Assembly (NCBI GenBank): GCA_028694105.1 | Contig: JAQUUC010000001.1 | Location: forward strand, 1-64,000 | Length of the DNA stretch: 64,000 nt | Source: Hespellia sp. | GTDB taxonomy: Bacteria > Bacillota > Clostridia > Lachnospirales > Lachnospiraceae | Reading direction: 5' to 3' | Shown: in pieces, positions 25,517 to 32,502 of the stretch | Position numbering within the stretch: position 1 is the stretch's first letter | How the letters are laid out: every line of letters begins with the position of its first letter | The notes under the pieces: generated by a model | What the model was told of the DNA's origin: nothing | Databases searched by the model: none | What the model saw: only the letters and a program-made list of their open reading frames with translations | Translations under genes and position numbers: made by a program

Positions 25517-26215
25517 TCAGCCCTCCTCTTTTTTATCTGCTTTTCCATAAATCGGACGACGAATCAGGTTTACAATTCCGCGAATCATCGCCGGATAGAC
25601 AACCATACAAAGCTTGATACTTGCCACTGTCGCAATCAGTCCCAGTATAAAGATCAGAATTCCCGAACCGCTTGTCAAAAGCGCCACCGGAAGTGCGACC
25701 GCTATTTTTGTTAGACCTACAATAAAAATAACAAAACCGGTGATCATCAATGCAATGGAACCGATCACAAGACCGATAAAGAGTCCAAATGCGGCAAACA
25801 GCAATGCAACGGCTACGCCAAAGACACCGGCAAGCACCGGCCATACCACCGTGCAGGCTGCAATCGCAATCAGAATGATCAGAACGATCTTCAGCGGTTT
25901 GCTGGTCCATGCATTTGCCTGCCGGGAATTTCCCGCACCTGCATTTCGCTGCATCGGAGCATCCTTTTTCTCAAACCGGGTGTCTGTATAACCATTCTCA
26001 CTGTATTCACTGCTTGCGTCCTGACCTTTTACATCTGCCTTGATCGTTGCAGCGACTTTCTGCGGACTTACAAGCTCCGCAATCACCTTCTGCTCATTCT
26101 CTTCGCCTGCGTCATTAAAATAATCAAAATAAAATGTCAACGCTTCCGAGCGTTCTTCCTGTGGCATATCCTGCAGCAGTTTCTCTAATTCACTCATAAA
26201 CTCTATTCTATTCAC
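25517..26215 (-). CDS. DUF1700 family membrane protein
   Basis: A 232-residue protein with the DUF1700 N-terminal motif (EFMSELEKLLQDMPQEERSEAL and YFNDAGEENE, pieces of a helical cytoplasmic domain) and four or so hydrophobic segments in the second half. DUF1700 proteins are regularly encoded between PadR regulators and DUF4097 proteins and are thought to be part of the same membrane stress circuit. Its ATG overlaps the PadR stop (ATGA). Confidence 0.9.
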   Translation of the reverse strand: MNRIEFMSELEKLLQDMPQEERSEALTFYFDYFNDAGEENEQKVIAELVSPQKVAATIKADVKGQDASSEYSENGYTDTRFEKKDAPMQRNAGAGNSRQANAWTSKPLKIVLIILIAIAACTVVWPVLAGVFGVAVALLFAAFGLFIGLVIGSIALMITGFVIFIVGLTKIAVALPVALLTSGSGILIFILGLIATVASIKLCMVVYPAMIRGIVNLIRRPIYGKADKKEEG

Positions 26216-26535
26216 GAAGCGTCACCTCCCTCAAATAATTCACTGATTTTTTTCGAATAATTCTTCCATTCCACTCTGTACAAATTCAATTGCGCCATTC
26301 CCTTTTCTGTCACCTTATAATATCTTCGGTTCCTGCCGTCAAACTGCATGTCATATACTTCCAGACACTCATCCTTCTGAAGCCTTCGGAGCACCGGGTA
26401 AAGCGTTGACTCCGATACATCAATCGCTTTTCGTACATCCTGCGTGATTTTATATCCGTAGGTGCCCTCTGCCTCTCTTGACACGACCGCGAGTACAATC
26501 GCATCCAACAGTGCTGCCCCTGTATTAAATATCAT
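26212..26535 (-). CDS. PadR family transcriptional regulator
   Basis: A 107-residue winged-helix protein: LLDAIVLAVVSREAEGTYGYKI, ESTLYPVLRRLQKDE and the wing GRNRRYYKVTEKG are standard PadR features. I start it at the second ATG (MIFNTG), because AAGGAG is only 1 nt from the first ATG but 7 nt from the second. First gene of the operon; it probably represses the operon through the dyad in its own promoter. Confidence 0.93.
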   Translation of the reverse strand: MIFNTGAALLDAIVLAVVSREAEGTYGYKITQDVRKAIDVSESTLYPVLRRLQKDECLEVYDMQFDGRNRRYYKVTEKGMAQLNLYRVEWKNYSKKISELFEGGDAS

Positions 26536-26575
26536 ATGCATACTCCTTTCTGTCTAATACTATTTCGTTTTCTAT

Positions 26576-26621
26576 ACTATACAACGTATAATATTGTTTG
26601 TCAATACAGTATTATACTTTT
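26576..26621 (-). promoter_or_regulatory. Promoter and candidate PadR operator
   Basis: TTGACA (26604-26599) and TATAGT (26581-26576) are exactly 17 nt apart on the minus strand, a near-consensus promoter. An inverted repeat GTATAATA...TATTATAC, extending imperfectly inwards, is centred on the -35 box, and a smaller GTATAGTATA lies at the -10. Repeats placed over the core promoter are typical of PadR autorepression. Confidence 0.75.
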
Positions 26622-26725
26622 TTTAAATAAAAAAGAGATGCACCGGACCTGTACCTGCATGCGTCACAAAAAAACAGACACGAATCATGTAAACAGTTTA
26701 CACAGATTCATGCCCGTTATTCTTA

Positions 26726-27880
26726 TCATGTATCGTCCGCAACAAGTGCTGCACTCCGCTCGTCAATCTTCTCCTGCACCCTTGTCTTTTCGTCTCCCTC
26801 CAAAATCGCTGGCTGATAATTATTGTAGCCGGAGGCCGAGGACACACTGCATGGTATCGTCTGATACACATCATCCTGCGCTACCTCATCCCCCGTCACT
26901 GTAAATGTCTGCTGGAAAATCATCGTATCATAATCGGAAGGATTATCATTTCCGCCAAAGCAGAAATTGCCCAGACTATACGCAATATACCTGCCCTTAT
27001 ACTTCTCCACTCCCTGCAATACATGCGGATGATGCCCGATCACAAGCGTTGCCCCCTGATCAATGGCAGCATGTGCAAGTTCCACCTGCACCTCATTAGG
27101 CTTCGTATCTTTCTCCACTCCCCAGTGGAAATTCACGATAATTACAACCGCACCATCTTCCTGCACTTTCTTTATGTTCTTTTTCATATCAGTGACACAA
27201 TCTGCGCCATCGTTTAATTCATATACCCCAACCAGTCCTACTTTCACACCTTTTACATCTGCAACCACGGTATCGTCATATCCGAAATATGTAATTCCTG
27301 CACTTTTTAGATTCGTCTTCGTATCTTCATAGCTTTGTTCTCCGTAATCCCTGCTGTGATTGTTGGCCAGATTCACAGCATCAATTCCACCTGCTGTCAG
27401 AATCTCCGTATAGGACGGATCACCTTTGAACGCATATGTTTTATCGGCACGGGCCGTCTCCGTTGTTAATGTTCCTTCAAAATTGGCAACGGTCAAATCA
27501 TCCGCCTCAAAAAGCGATTTCACATTCGCCATGAAATAGGATGCATCCTGACTATTATAATAAGCCGTAAAGGATGTATTCTGATTAAAGGATTCGTCCG
27601 TTCCCAATGTACAATCACCCACACTGTTGATCGTGATTGAAACCGGGTCCGGTATCGCAGCTGCTGCAGCTGCCTCTGCCGCCGCTTTTTCTGCAGCTTT
27701 TTTATTCGCCTGAACACCTTTGACAATCTTGACAGGTATCCAGATGATCACAAAAAGCACACACGCCATAGCAAGCAATACGACTGCGCGTCTTACGTGC
27801 AGCTTTATCCGATGCAATTTTCTGCGTCTCTCCCATTCTTTTCTGGACATCCGCCTTCTTTTGTTATTTTCCCCCGCCAT
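26726..27880 (-). CDS. CapA family protein (poly-gamma-glutamate synthesis type)
   Basis: A 384-residue membrane-anchored protein: very basic N-terminus, one transmembrane helix (VVLLAMACVLFVIIWIPV), an Ala-rich linker, then a metallophosphoesterase-like CapA domain with VGDCTLGTD, NFEGTLTTE, NLANNHSRDYG, FHWGVEKDTKPN and GHHPHVLQGVE. CapA/PgsA proteins take part in polyglutamate capsule export, but the other cap genes are missing and many stand-alone members have no known substrate. After the stop codon there is a 15-nt palindrome (TGTAAACTGTTTACA at 26688-26702) and a weak hairpin followed by TTTTTT, which may serve as terminator. It follows the GGDEF gene by 35 nt. Confidence 0.9.
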   Translation of the reverse strand: MAGENNKRRRMSRKEWERRRKLHRIKLHVRRAVVLLAMACVLFVIIWIPVKIVKGVQANKKAAEKAAAEAAAAAAIPDPVSITINSVGDCTLGTDESFNQNTSFTAYYNSQDASYFMANVKSLFEADDLTVANFEGTLTTETARADKTYAFKGDPSYTEILTAGGIDAVNLANNHSRDYGEQSYEDTKTNLKSAGITYFGYDDTVVADVKGVKVGLVGVYELNDGADCVTDMKKNIKKVQEDGAVVIIVNFHWGVEKDTKPNEVQVELAHAAIDQGATLVIGHHPHVLQGVEKYKGRYIAYSLGNFCFGGNDNPSDYDTMIFQQTFTVTGDEVAQDDVYQTIPCSVSSASGYNNYQPAILEGDEKTRVQEKIDERSAALVADDT

Positions 27881-27915
27881 AAGTTTTATCCTCTTCTCAA
27901 ATTGTAATTACTCTC

Positions 27916-28962
27916 TTACATAAATCCACTATATCGAACGTCTCTCCGGAATGATATGATTCCTGATTTTTCATTAAAACGATCCGTCGCTTTGCGCAGA
28001 TATTCGATTATCTGTAACACTTCCTTCTCATCCTCTGCCATATGAACAATTACAAATTCATCACCGGCATATCGTGCAGCAATTCCATCTTCCAGTGCCA
28101 CACTTCGCAGAATCTCTCCAACAAATGTGATCGCCTCATCTCCCACCTGATGCCCGAAACGGTCATTGATGCTTTTAAACTGGTCAATATCCAGCATAAT
28201 TCCCGACAGCGTCTTTTTCGTTGTCTTCTTGGACTGAATCAAAATGTAATTGCTCAGATACTGTCCGGTAAATAATCCGGAAAGCGCATCAATGTACGAC
28301 GCCTCATTCTGCACATTTACATAAAGCGACACCAGACCAATTGCAACGCCGAGCCATACAAGAGATACTCCATAAAACAGATACTGCAGTATACTTCCTA
28401 TGAAAACCGGAAGCATAAAAATAACCGCCGGAAGAAACAGGTATCGCCCTACTTTTTTCCGATATAGGTAAATCAGGGCAACCCCATAGATCAGATAGCA
28501 GTATGTAATAACATACGGAATGATATACAAGCTTGTACGACTGTAAACATTCCCAGCAGAAATCCGGTAAAATACCGGTGTAAACCAGTTCACAATACTT
28601 GCTGCCACCACAATCACAGCAGGGATTGCCACAAACGGATATATTTTCTTTATCCTCGCTGTATCTTCAAAAAGCTTATAATCTGCATACACCGTCCAGA
28701 CAAAGGAAAAAGTAATATTAACAGAATAGAGAAGACTATTTAAAAAGAATGATAATACACGATACCCCGGAAGCATCTGACCGTCTATGATAAAGGCTGC
28801 CGTCTCAGCAACACAGAGCAAAATAGTCAGCGTCACCATTGTATAATATATTTTCTCATCCAAAAGACCATAACGTGTTGTTCTGTGCTGACTAATCAGT
28901 ACAATAACCATCAACAGAACAGCTGAACAGTTCGCAATCAAAATTGATTGTAAATTTATCAC
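27916..28962 (-). CDS. GGDEF protein with membrane sensor and truncated C-terminus
   Basis: A 348-residue protein with about seven hydrophobic helices (1-220), then a GGDEF domain: DALSGLFTGQYL, MLDIDQFKSINDRFGHQVGDEAI and the signature RYAGDEFVIV (AGDEF). It should make or bind cyclic di-GMP. The domain stops early: after FNEKSGI the frame reads ISFRRDVRYSGFM and ends, whereas GGDEF domains continue with a beta strand and a final helix (typically ending in MYxxK). Reading one frame over gives YHSGETFDIVDLCKR, which looks like the missing part, so a frameshift or deletion is likely. Activity is uncertain. Confidence 0.8.
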   Translation of the reverse strand: MINLQSILIANCSAVLLMVIVLISQHRTTRYGLLDEKIYYTMVTLTILLCVAETAAFIIDGQMLPGYRVLSFFLNSLLYSVNITFSFVWTVYADYKLFEDTARIKKIYPFVAIPAVIVVAASIVNWFTPVFYRISAGNVYSRTSLYIIPYVITYCYLIYGVALIYLYRKKVGRYLFLPAVIFMLPVFIGSILQYLFYGVSLVWLGVAIGLVSLYVNVQNEASYIDALSGLFTGQYLSNYILIQSKKTTKKTLSGIMLDIDQFKSINDRFGHQVGDEAITFVGEILRSVALEDGIAARYAGDEFVIVHMAEDEKEVLQIIEYLRKATDRFNEKSGIISFRRDVRYSGFM

Positions 28963-29033
28963 AGGATTTCCTCCTCAGGTCTTACATCTTTGAACCACAA
29001 GCCACACATTCTTGTTTTCTTATTCTGGTTTTA

Positions 29034-29062
29034 ATTATAGATGTATTTCAGGCTGGATTCAA
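29034..29062 (-). promoter_or_regulatory. Promoter of the GGDEF-capA unit
   Basis: TTGAAT (29062-29057), 17 nt, TATAAT (29039-29034) on the minus strand, about 75 nt before the GGDEF start. Strong sigma-A match. Confidence 0.75.
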
Positions 29063-29108
29063 GCGATTTTAGAATTTACTTATAAAGTATTTTGCAATAG
29101 AATACGCC

Positions 29109-29137
29109 AAAAAACGCCACTACTTTCGCAGTGACGT
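29109..29137 (-). terminator. Terminator of the small secreted protein gene
   Basis: On the minus strand ACGTCACTGC and GTAGTGGCGT pair around a GAAA tetraloop, followed by TTTTT. A textbook intrinsic terminator about 20 nt past the stop codon. Confidence 0.88.
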
Positions 29138-29157
29138 CCAGACGGTCGCTTTATTTT

Positions 29158-29493
29158 TTACTTGAAATAAATTTGCTCCTCTAATAATCCGCTCGGCTTT
29201 TCTAACCCACTACACTCAAGAATATATTCTTTCTTGGCATCCTGATTTCTTATCTTTACATACATTTTTTCATCATTAACTTCAAGCACATTACCTTCGA
29301 TTCTAGATAGATGCTGGCCATTGCTATTTGCAGTTTTATCATTTTGGCTTTTTTCTCCGTCTTGAATATTCACACCCACTGTTTGCACCTTCGTCACTTC
29401 CATATCTTGTTTATCATTATAATGCATACTCACTAAGATAGCACATATAACGCCTGCAAACATTAAAATAGCACATATCATTTTCCTCATCAT
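29158..29493 (-). CDS. Small secreted or membrane-anchored protein of unknown function
   Basis: A 111-residue protein with an N-terminal hydrophobic segment (MICAILMFAGVICAILVSM) acting as signal anchor, then a polar, Lys/Asn-rich linker and a C-terminal part with strand-like patterns (GNVLEVNDEKMYVKIRN). The start at 29493 is chosen because GGAG lies 10 nt upstream; the longer ORF-track version has no ribosome site. It is monocistronic, with its own terminator. I see no known family and do not assign a function. Confidence 0.65.
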   Translation of the reverse strand: MMRKMICAILMFAGVICAILVSMHYNDKQDMEVTKVQTVGVNIQDGEKSQNDKTANSNGQHLSRIEGNVLEVNDEKMYVKIRNQDAKKEYILECSGLEKPSGLLEEQIYFK

Positions 29494-29630
29494 GTTAACG
29501 TCACTCCATACCTTTTTCTTGATAATACTTCCATGTTCATATCTAGTGTACCGTAGCAAAAAAGAGCAAATACAGTTGCAAATATCTTTGTAACAATTGC
29601 AAATTCAGTAAAAAATAAAAAAGGGGCTGT

Positions 29631-29656
29631 AAAAATCTAGACGCGTCTAGATTTTT
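29631..29656. repeat. 26-bp perfect palindrome, copy 1
   Basis: AAAAA and TTTTT flank the core TCTAGACGCGTCTAGA, giving a perfect 26-bp palindrome without a central loop. The inner 20 bp (AATCTAGACGCGTCTAGATT) are identical to copy 2, 86 bp away. It is preceded by AAGGGGCTGTAAAA, a string also found at 7726-7739. On either strand it could act as a terminator because A/T runs flank it, but the missing loop and the exact duplication also fit a protein binding site. Confidence 0.85.
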
Positions 29657-29716
29657 CATTTTCCTAAATCTTTAAATCCCCTTAAAATCAAGGTTTTTGT
29701 GTGGATTCTTCTGTCA

Positions 29717-29742
29717 AATAATCTAGACGCGTCTAGATTATT
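29717..29742. repeat. 26-bp perfect palindrome, copy 2, overlapping the DUF1016 stop codon
   Basis: AATAA and TTATT flank the same 16-bp core TCTAGACGCGTCTAGA. The TAA stop of the DUF1016 nuclease gene lies inside the palindrome. The core is richer in GC than the surrounding AT-rich DNA, and identity with copy 1 over 20 bp points to selection or recent duplication. Confidence 0.85.
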
Positions 29743-30766
29743 CATCTTCACGTCCCATTATTTGATCCACCAAATATTTTAATTCCTCTTTATTTGGCAG
29801 GTACAGTTCATATCTTGATACAAACAAATTACTATCCATCCCATAAGTAGCATATTTAACAAGTAATTCATCCTTTTCTCTAGAAAGAATTATGCCCACT
29901 GGTGGGTTATCATCTTCTTCATTTTCTTCTTCGGCTATATACCCTAAATACATATTCATCTGTCCCACATCTTCGTGCTGAATTGCTTCAACTTTTAAAT
30001 CAATCAATACAAAACATTTCAAAATACGATGATAGAACACTAGATCACAACGATAATGCCGATTGTTAATCGTCATGTTATATTGTCTTCCAACAAAAGT
30101 AAATCCTTTTCCTAATTCCAACAAAAATTTTTGAAGATTATCAATAATTCTTGTCTCTAATTCGCTCTCGTTATAATCTGAATTTTCTGGTATTTTCAAA
30201 AACTCTAATGTATAAGTTTCTTTTATGATATCTTCCGGTCTTTGGATTTCCACTCCGTTTTGAGACAACGCTAAAATGCCTTTTTTATCTCTGCTGGCCG
30301 CCAATCTCAAAAACAGTGAACTCTTCTTTTGTCTCTGTAGTGTTCTCACACTCCATTTTTCTACGATACTCTGCTTTTGATAAAAGCTTCGCTCTAGCGG
30401 ATCTTCGATTCGAATTAATTCACAAATGTGTGACCACGTCAACTTATCTTTCAATTCCTCAATTCCGTCCGGATAAGATATATAAAATTGACGCATATTA
30501 TATAAATTTGGTCTACTATATCCTTTTCCCAAACGTAAAGTTAAATCCTTTGCCAACTCCTTTAACAGCGAAAGTCCATATTCTGCTTTACTTTGTCCTA
30601 CCTGCTCATACTCGACAATATATTTTCCTGTATCCCAGTATGTTTCCATCTGGCTTTTACTCACAGCTTTTGCAGCTTCTTCCACGCCCTGTTCAACCCT
30701 TTTGGAAATCACATTAACTAATTTTTCATACTCGTTTGTATAATCCGGTCTTGTAATTTCTTTCAT
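29738..30766 (-). CDS. DUF1016/YhcG family PD-(D/E)XK nuclease-like protein
   Basis: A 342-residue protein with the two-part DUF1016 layout: a helical N-terminal domain (YWDTGKYIVEYEQ, LGKGYSRPNLYNMRQFY, LTWSHICELIRIEDP) and a C-terminal PD-(D/E)XK-type nuclease domain in which RCDLVFYHRILKCFVLIDLK supplies the D...(D)xK pattern. Members such as YhcG occur as lone genes in variable regions and beside restriction systems; their biological role is not settled. The start is the ATG at 30766 with GGGAG 5 nt upstream. The gene and its flanks are clearly more AT-rich than neighbours, and it is bordered by two palindromes, so horizontal gain is likely. Confidence 0.9.
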   Translation of the reverse strand: MKEITRPDYTNEYEKLVNVISKRVEQGVEEAAKAVSKSQMETYWDTGKYIVEYEQVGQSKAEYGLSLLKELAKDLTLRLGKGYSRPNLYNMRQFYISYPDGIEELKDKLTWSHICELIRIEDPLERSFYQKQSIVEKWSVRTLQRQKKSSLFLRLAASRDKKGILALSQNGVEIQRPEDIIKETYTLEFLKIPENSDYNESELETRIIDNLQKFLLELGKGFTFVGRQYNMTINNRHYRCDLVFYHRILKCFVLIDLKVEAIQHEDVGQMNMYLGYIAEEENEEDDNPPVGIILSREKDELLVKYATYGMDSNLFVSRYELYLPNKEELKYLVDQIMGREDE

Positions 30767-30960
30767 TTTGACTCCCTTTCCAACTTCACGGATCAAATCT
30801 ATGAACCCATCTATCCTACACGATATTATAACTTATTATACTAGACAATACTATAAATTTTTTGTAATATTCCAGCGTTAAATTGGATGTTCCTTTTATA
30901 AAGAATAATCACTCATTATAATTGCCTTGCTATCTTTTTCCCTTGTAATCTGAAAGATTG

Positions 30961-30991
30961 AAAAAACCGCCATTACGCATGTAATGACGGT
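30961..30991 (-). terminator. Terminator of the rpsF-ssb-rpsR operon
   Basis: ACCGTCATTAC pairs with GTAATGGCGGT around ATGC (one G-T pair) and is followed by TTTTTT on the minus strand, about 50 nt past rpsR. The 170 nt further left, up to the DUF1016 ribosome site, are AT-rich and hold no gene I can support. Confidence 0.9.
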
Positions 30992-31043
30992 TCTAGATGT
31001 TTTTATAAAGTCATGTTGTCCGCAGACATCCTATGTCTAAGAC

Positions 31044-31301
31044 TTAGTCTTGTACATATGGCATAAGTGCGATATGACGTGCTCTCTTAATTGCTACTGT
31101 AAGAGCTCTCTGATGCTTTGCACAGTTTCCTGTGATTCTTCTAGGAAGAATTTTGCCTCTTTCAGAAATATACTTTCTTAATTTAGCTACATCTTTGTAA
31201 TCAATTTCGTTATTCTCTTTACCACAGAATACACAAACTTTTTTTCTTCTACGTACTGGGCCTCTTCTTTTGAATCCGCCTTCTCTTTTTTCGTAAGCCA
31301 T
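31044..31301 (-). CDS. rpsR: 30S ribosomal protein S18
   Basis: An 85-residue basic protein with the S18 core [19 protein letters not shown] and [31 protein letters not shown]. It carries the CxxC pair CVFC and a later Cys (GNC), so it is the zinc-type (C+) form. It binds S6 in the platform of the small subunit. Last gene of rpsF-ssb-rpsR, separated from ssb by 138 nt of structured sequence. Confidence 0.98.
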   Translation of the reverse strand: MAYEKREGGFKRRGPVRRRKKVCVFCGKENNEIDYKDVAKLRKYISERGKILPRRITGNCAKHQRALTVAIKRARHIALMPYVQD

Positions 31302-31344
31302 TTCATTTACCTCCTAATTTAATTTAGGGAGTAGATATCACATT

Positions 31345-31440
31345 GAGGTTCTTCGAGACTAGGCTCGAAAAGACCTCGCCAAGTTCCGAAGAACAACCTT
31401 CACACTAGCTTCGGGAATACCTCAGCAAGTGTTCTAGGTT
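31345..31440 (-). ncRNA. Structured RNA element between ssb and rpsR
   Basis: Read on the minus strand, three hairpins follow each other right after the ssb stop: (1) AACCT..ACACT pairing with AGTGT..AGGTT (31395-31440); (2) GTTC-TTCG-GAAC, a cUUCGg tetraloop hairpin (31383-31394); (3) GAGGT..TTCGAG pairing with CTCGAA..ACCTC (31345-31377). Two imperfect copies of an ACTTG(C/G)(T/-)GAGGT...GAGC/AAGCTAG string occur. None ends in a U-run, so this is not a terminator. It may set rpsR output, bind S18/S6, or be an mRNA processing site. Structure was found by eye. Confidence 0.55.
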
Positions 31441-31883
31441 TAGTTAAATGGAAGTTCCTCATCAATTCCGTCTGGAATGTTCATGAATCCATCACCTGCA
31501 TCAGCACTTGGAGCCGGTGCCGGAGCACTGCTCTGGAAGCTTCCGCGGTTCGCATCGCTGGCCGCTTTACTTTCAGCAAATTCCTGCTCTTCTACTACAA
31601 CTTCAGTTGTATATACCTTCACGCCATCTTTATTCGTATAGCTTCCTGTCTGGATACGTCCACAGATTGTGACACGCATTCCCTGACGGAAATACTTCTC
31701 TGTAAATTCAGCAGACTTGCCGAATACAACACAGTTAATAAAATCTGCTGTTGCTTCTCCGTCGCGCTTGAATCTACGATCAACAGCTAATGTATATCTG
31801 GCAATTGCCAAAGCGTTCTCGCCTTGTGAATATCTTACTTCCGGGTCTCTTGTCAATCTTCCCATTAATACTACTTTATTCAT
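31440..31883 (-). CDS. ssb: Single-stranded DNA-binding protein
   Basis: A 147-residue SSB: OB-fold start MNKVVLMGRLTRDPEVRYSQ, the FINCVVFGKSAEFTEKYFRQGM core, a Pro/Ala-rich disordered linker and the acidic tip DEELPFN, which recruits partner proteins. It lies 12 nt after rpsF, the classical rpsF-ssb-rpsR order. Confidence 0.98.
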   Translation of the reverse strand: MNKVVLMGRLTRDPEVRYSQGENALAIARYTLAVDRRFKRDGEATADFINCVVFGKSAEFTEKYFRQGMRVTICGRIQTGSYTNKDGVKVYTTEVVVEEQEFAESKAASDANRGSFQSSAPAPAPSADAGDGFMNIPDGIDEELPFN

Positions 31884-31895
31884 ATAAGCCTCTTT

Positions 31896-32183
31896 CTAAG
31901 CTTCCTGTCTAACAACTAAAAATCTAAGTACATTGTCCATGATACGGATACGTTGTTCAACTTCCGCAGGACATGTAGAATCAGATTCGAAGTGGATGAA
32001 GTAGTAAAAGCCTTCTTTCATCTTCTGAATTTCGTAAGCTAATCTTTTCTTACCCCATTCATCGACGTCAGTTACATTGCCACCGAAACGAGTAACTAAA
32101 TCTTTTACTTTTTCGATTACTTCTGCTCTAGCGTCATCTTCGATTTTAGCACTGACAACAACAGCTAATTCATATTTGTTCAT
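31896..32183 (-). CDS. rpsF: 30S ribosomal protein S6
   Basis: A 95-residue protein with the S6 features MNKYELAVVVSAKIEDDAR, WGKKRLAYEIQKMKEGFYYFIHF and a C-terminal strand ending NVLRFLVVRQ. AAGGAGG lies 9 nt before the ATG. First gene of the operon and the partner of S18. Confidence 0.98.
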   Translation of the reverse strand: MNKYELAVVVSAKIEDDARAEVIEKVKDLVTRFGGNVTDVDEWGKKRLAYEIQKMKEGFYYFIHFESDSTCPAEVEQRIRIMDNVLRFLVVRQEA

Positions 32184-32276
32184 GTCTTGGTACCTCCTTA
32201 TGGTCTCTGGCCCCCGGTCAATGCCGGGAACAAGGAATTTTAGTGTCTACCGGACTGTTCCGATGAGTACACCGCG
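32184..32276 (-). promoter_or_regulatory. Leader of rpsF, candidate S6:S18 autoregulatory RNA
   Basis: The leader between the rpsF promoter and its ribosome site contains a hairpin, GTGTAC...ATCGGA-ACAG-TCCGGT...ACAC (32243-32272), and a second small one (CCCGG...CCGGG). S6:S18 complexes are known to bind a CCG-containing hairpin in rpsF leaders of many bacteria, and the position fits. I could not confirm the consensus by covariance. Confidence 0.5.
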
Positions 32277-32283
32277 AGTTATA

Positions 32284-32312
32284 ATATTACCATAAGGCTT
32301 GTATTTTTTCAA
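32284..32312 (-). promoter_or_regulatory. Promoter of the rpsF operon
   Basis: TTGAAA (32312-32307), 17 nt, TAATAT (32289-32284) on the minus strand, with TGG before the -10. The -35 box overlaps the stop codon of the DUF951 gene. Confidence 0.7.
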
Positions 32313-32494
32313 GACTTTTTTCGAATTTCTTTTGTGTTTTTTTCCACAAGCTTTCTTGCGATCATAATCTGATGACCACATCCGGTACATTTCAGACGGA
32401 AATCTGCTCCCACACGCAAAACCTCCCATTCCCGGCTCCCGCATGGATGGGGTTTTCTCATTGTAATTACATCGCCCACATCATATTTATCCAT
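32309..32494 (-). CDS. DUF951 family protein
   Basis: A 61-residue protein with the DUF951 wording: VGDVITMRKPHPCGSREWEVLRVGADFRLKC in part and CTGCGHQIMI, giving a CxxC pair plus an upstream HPC that may bind zinc. The function of this widespread Firmicutes family is unknown. It often precedes rpsF or other translation genes. GAGG lies 5 nt before the ATG; 8 nt separate it from the sortase gene. Confidence 0.9.
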   Translation of the reverse strand: MDKYDVGDVITMRKPHPCGSREWEVLRVGADFRLKCTGCGHQIMIARKLVEKNTKEIRKKS

Positions 32495-32502
32495 ATCTTC
32501 CT

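Noticed and set aside
26620-26725. Strong terminator after capA
   Set aside because: Only a weak 5-bp hairpin precedes the T-run; mentioned with the gene but not listed as a confident terminator.
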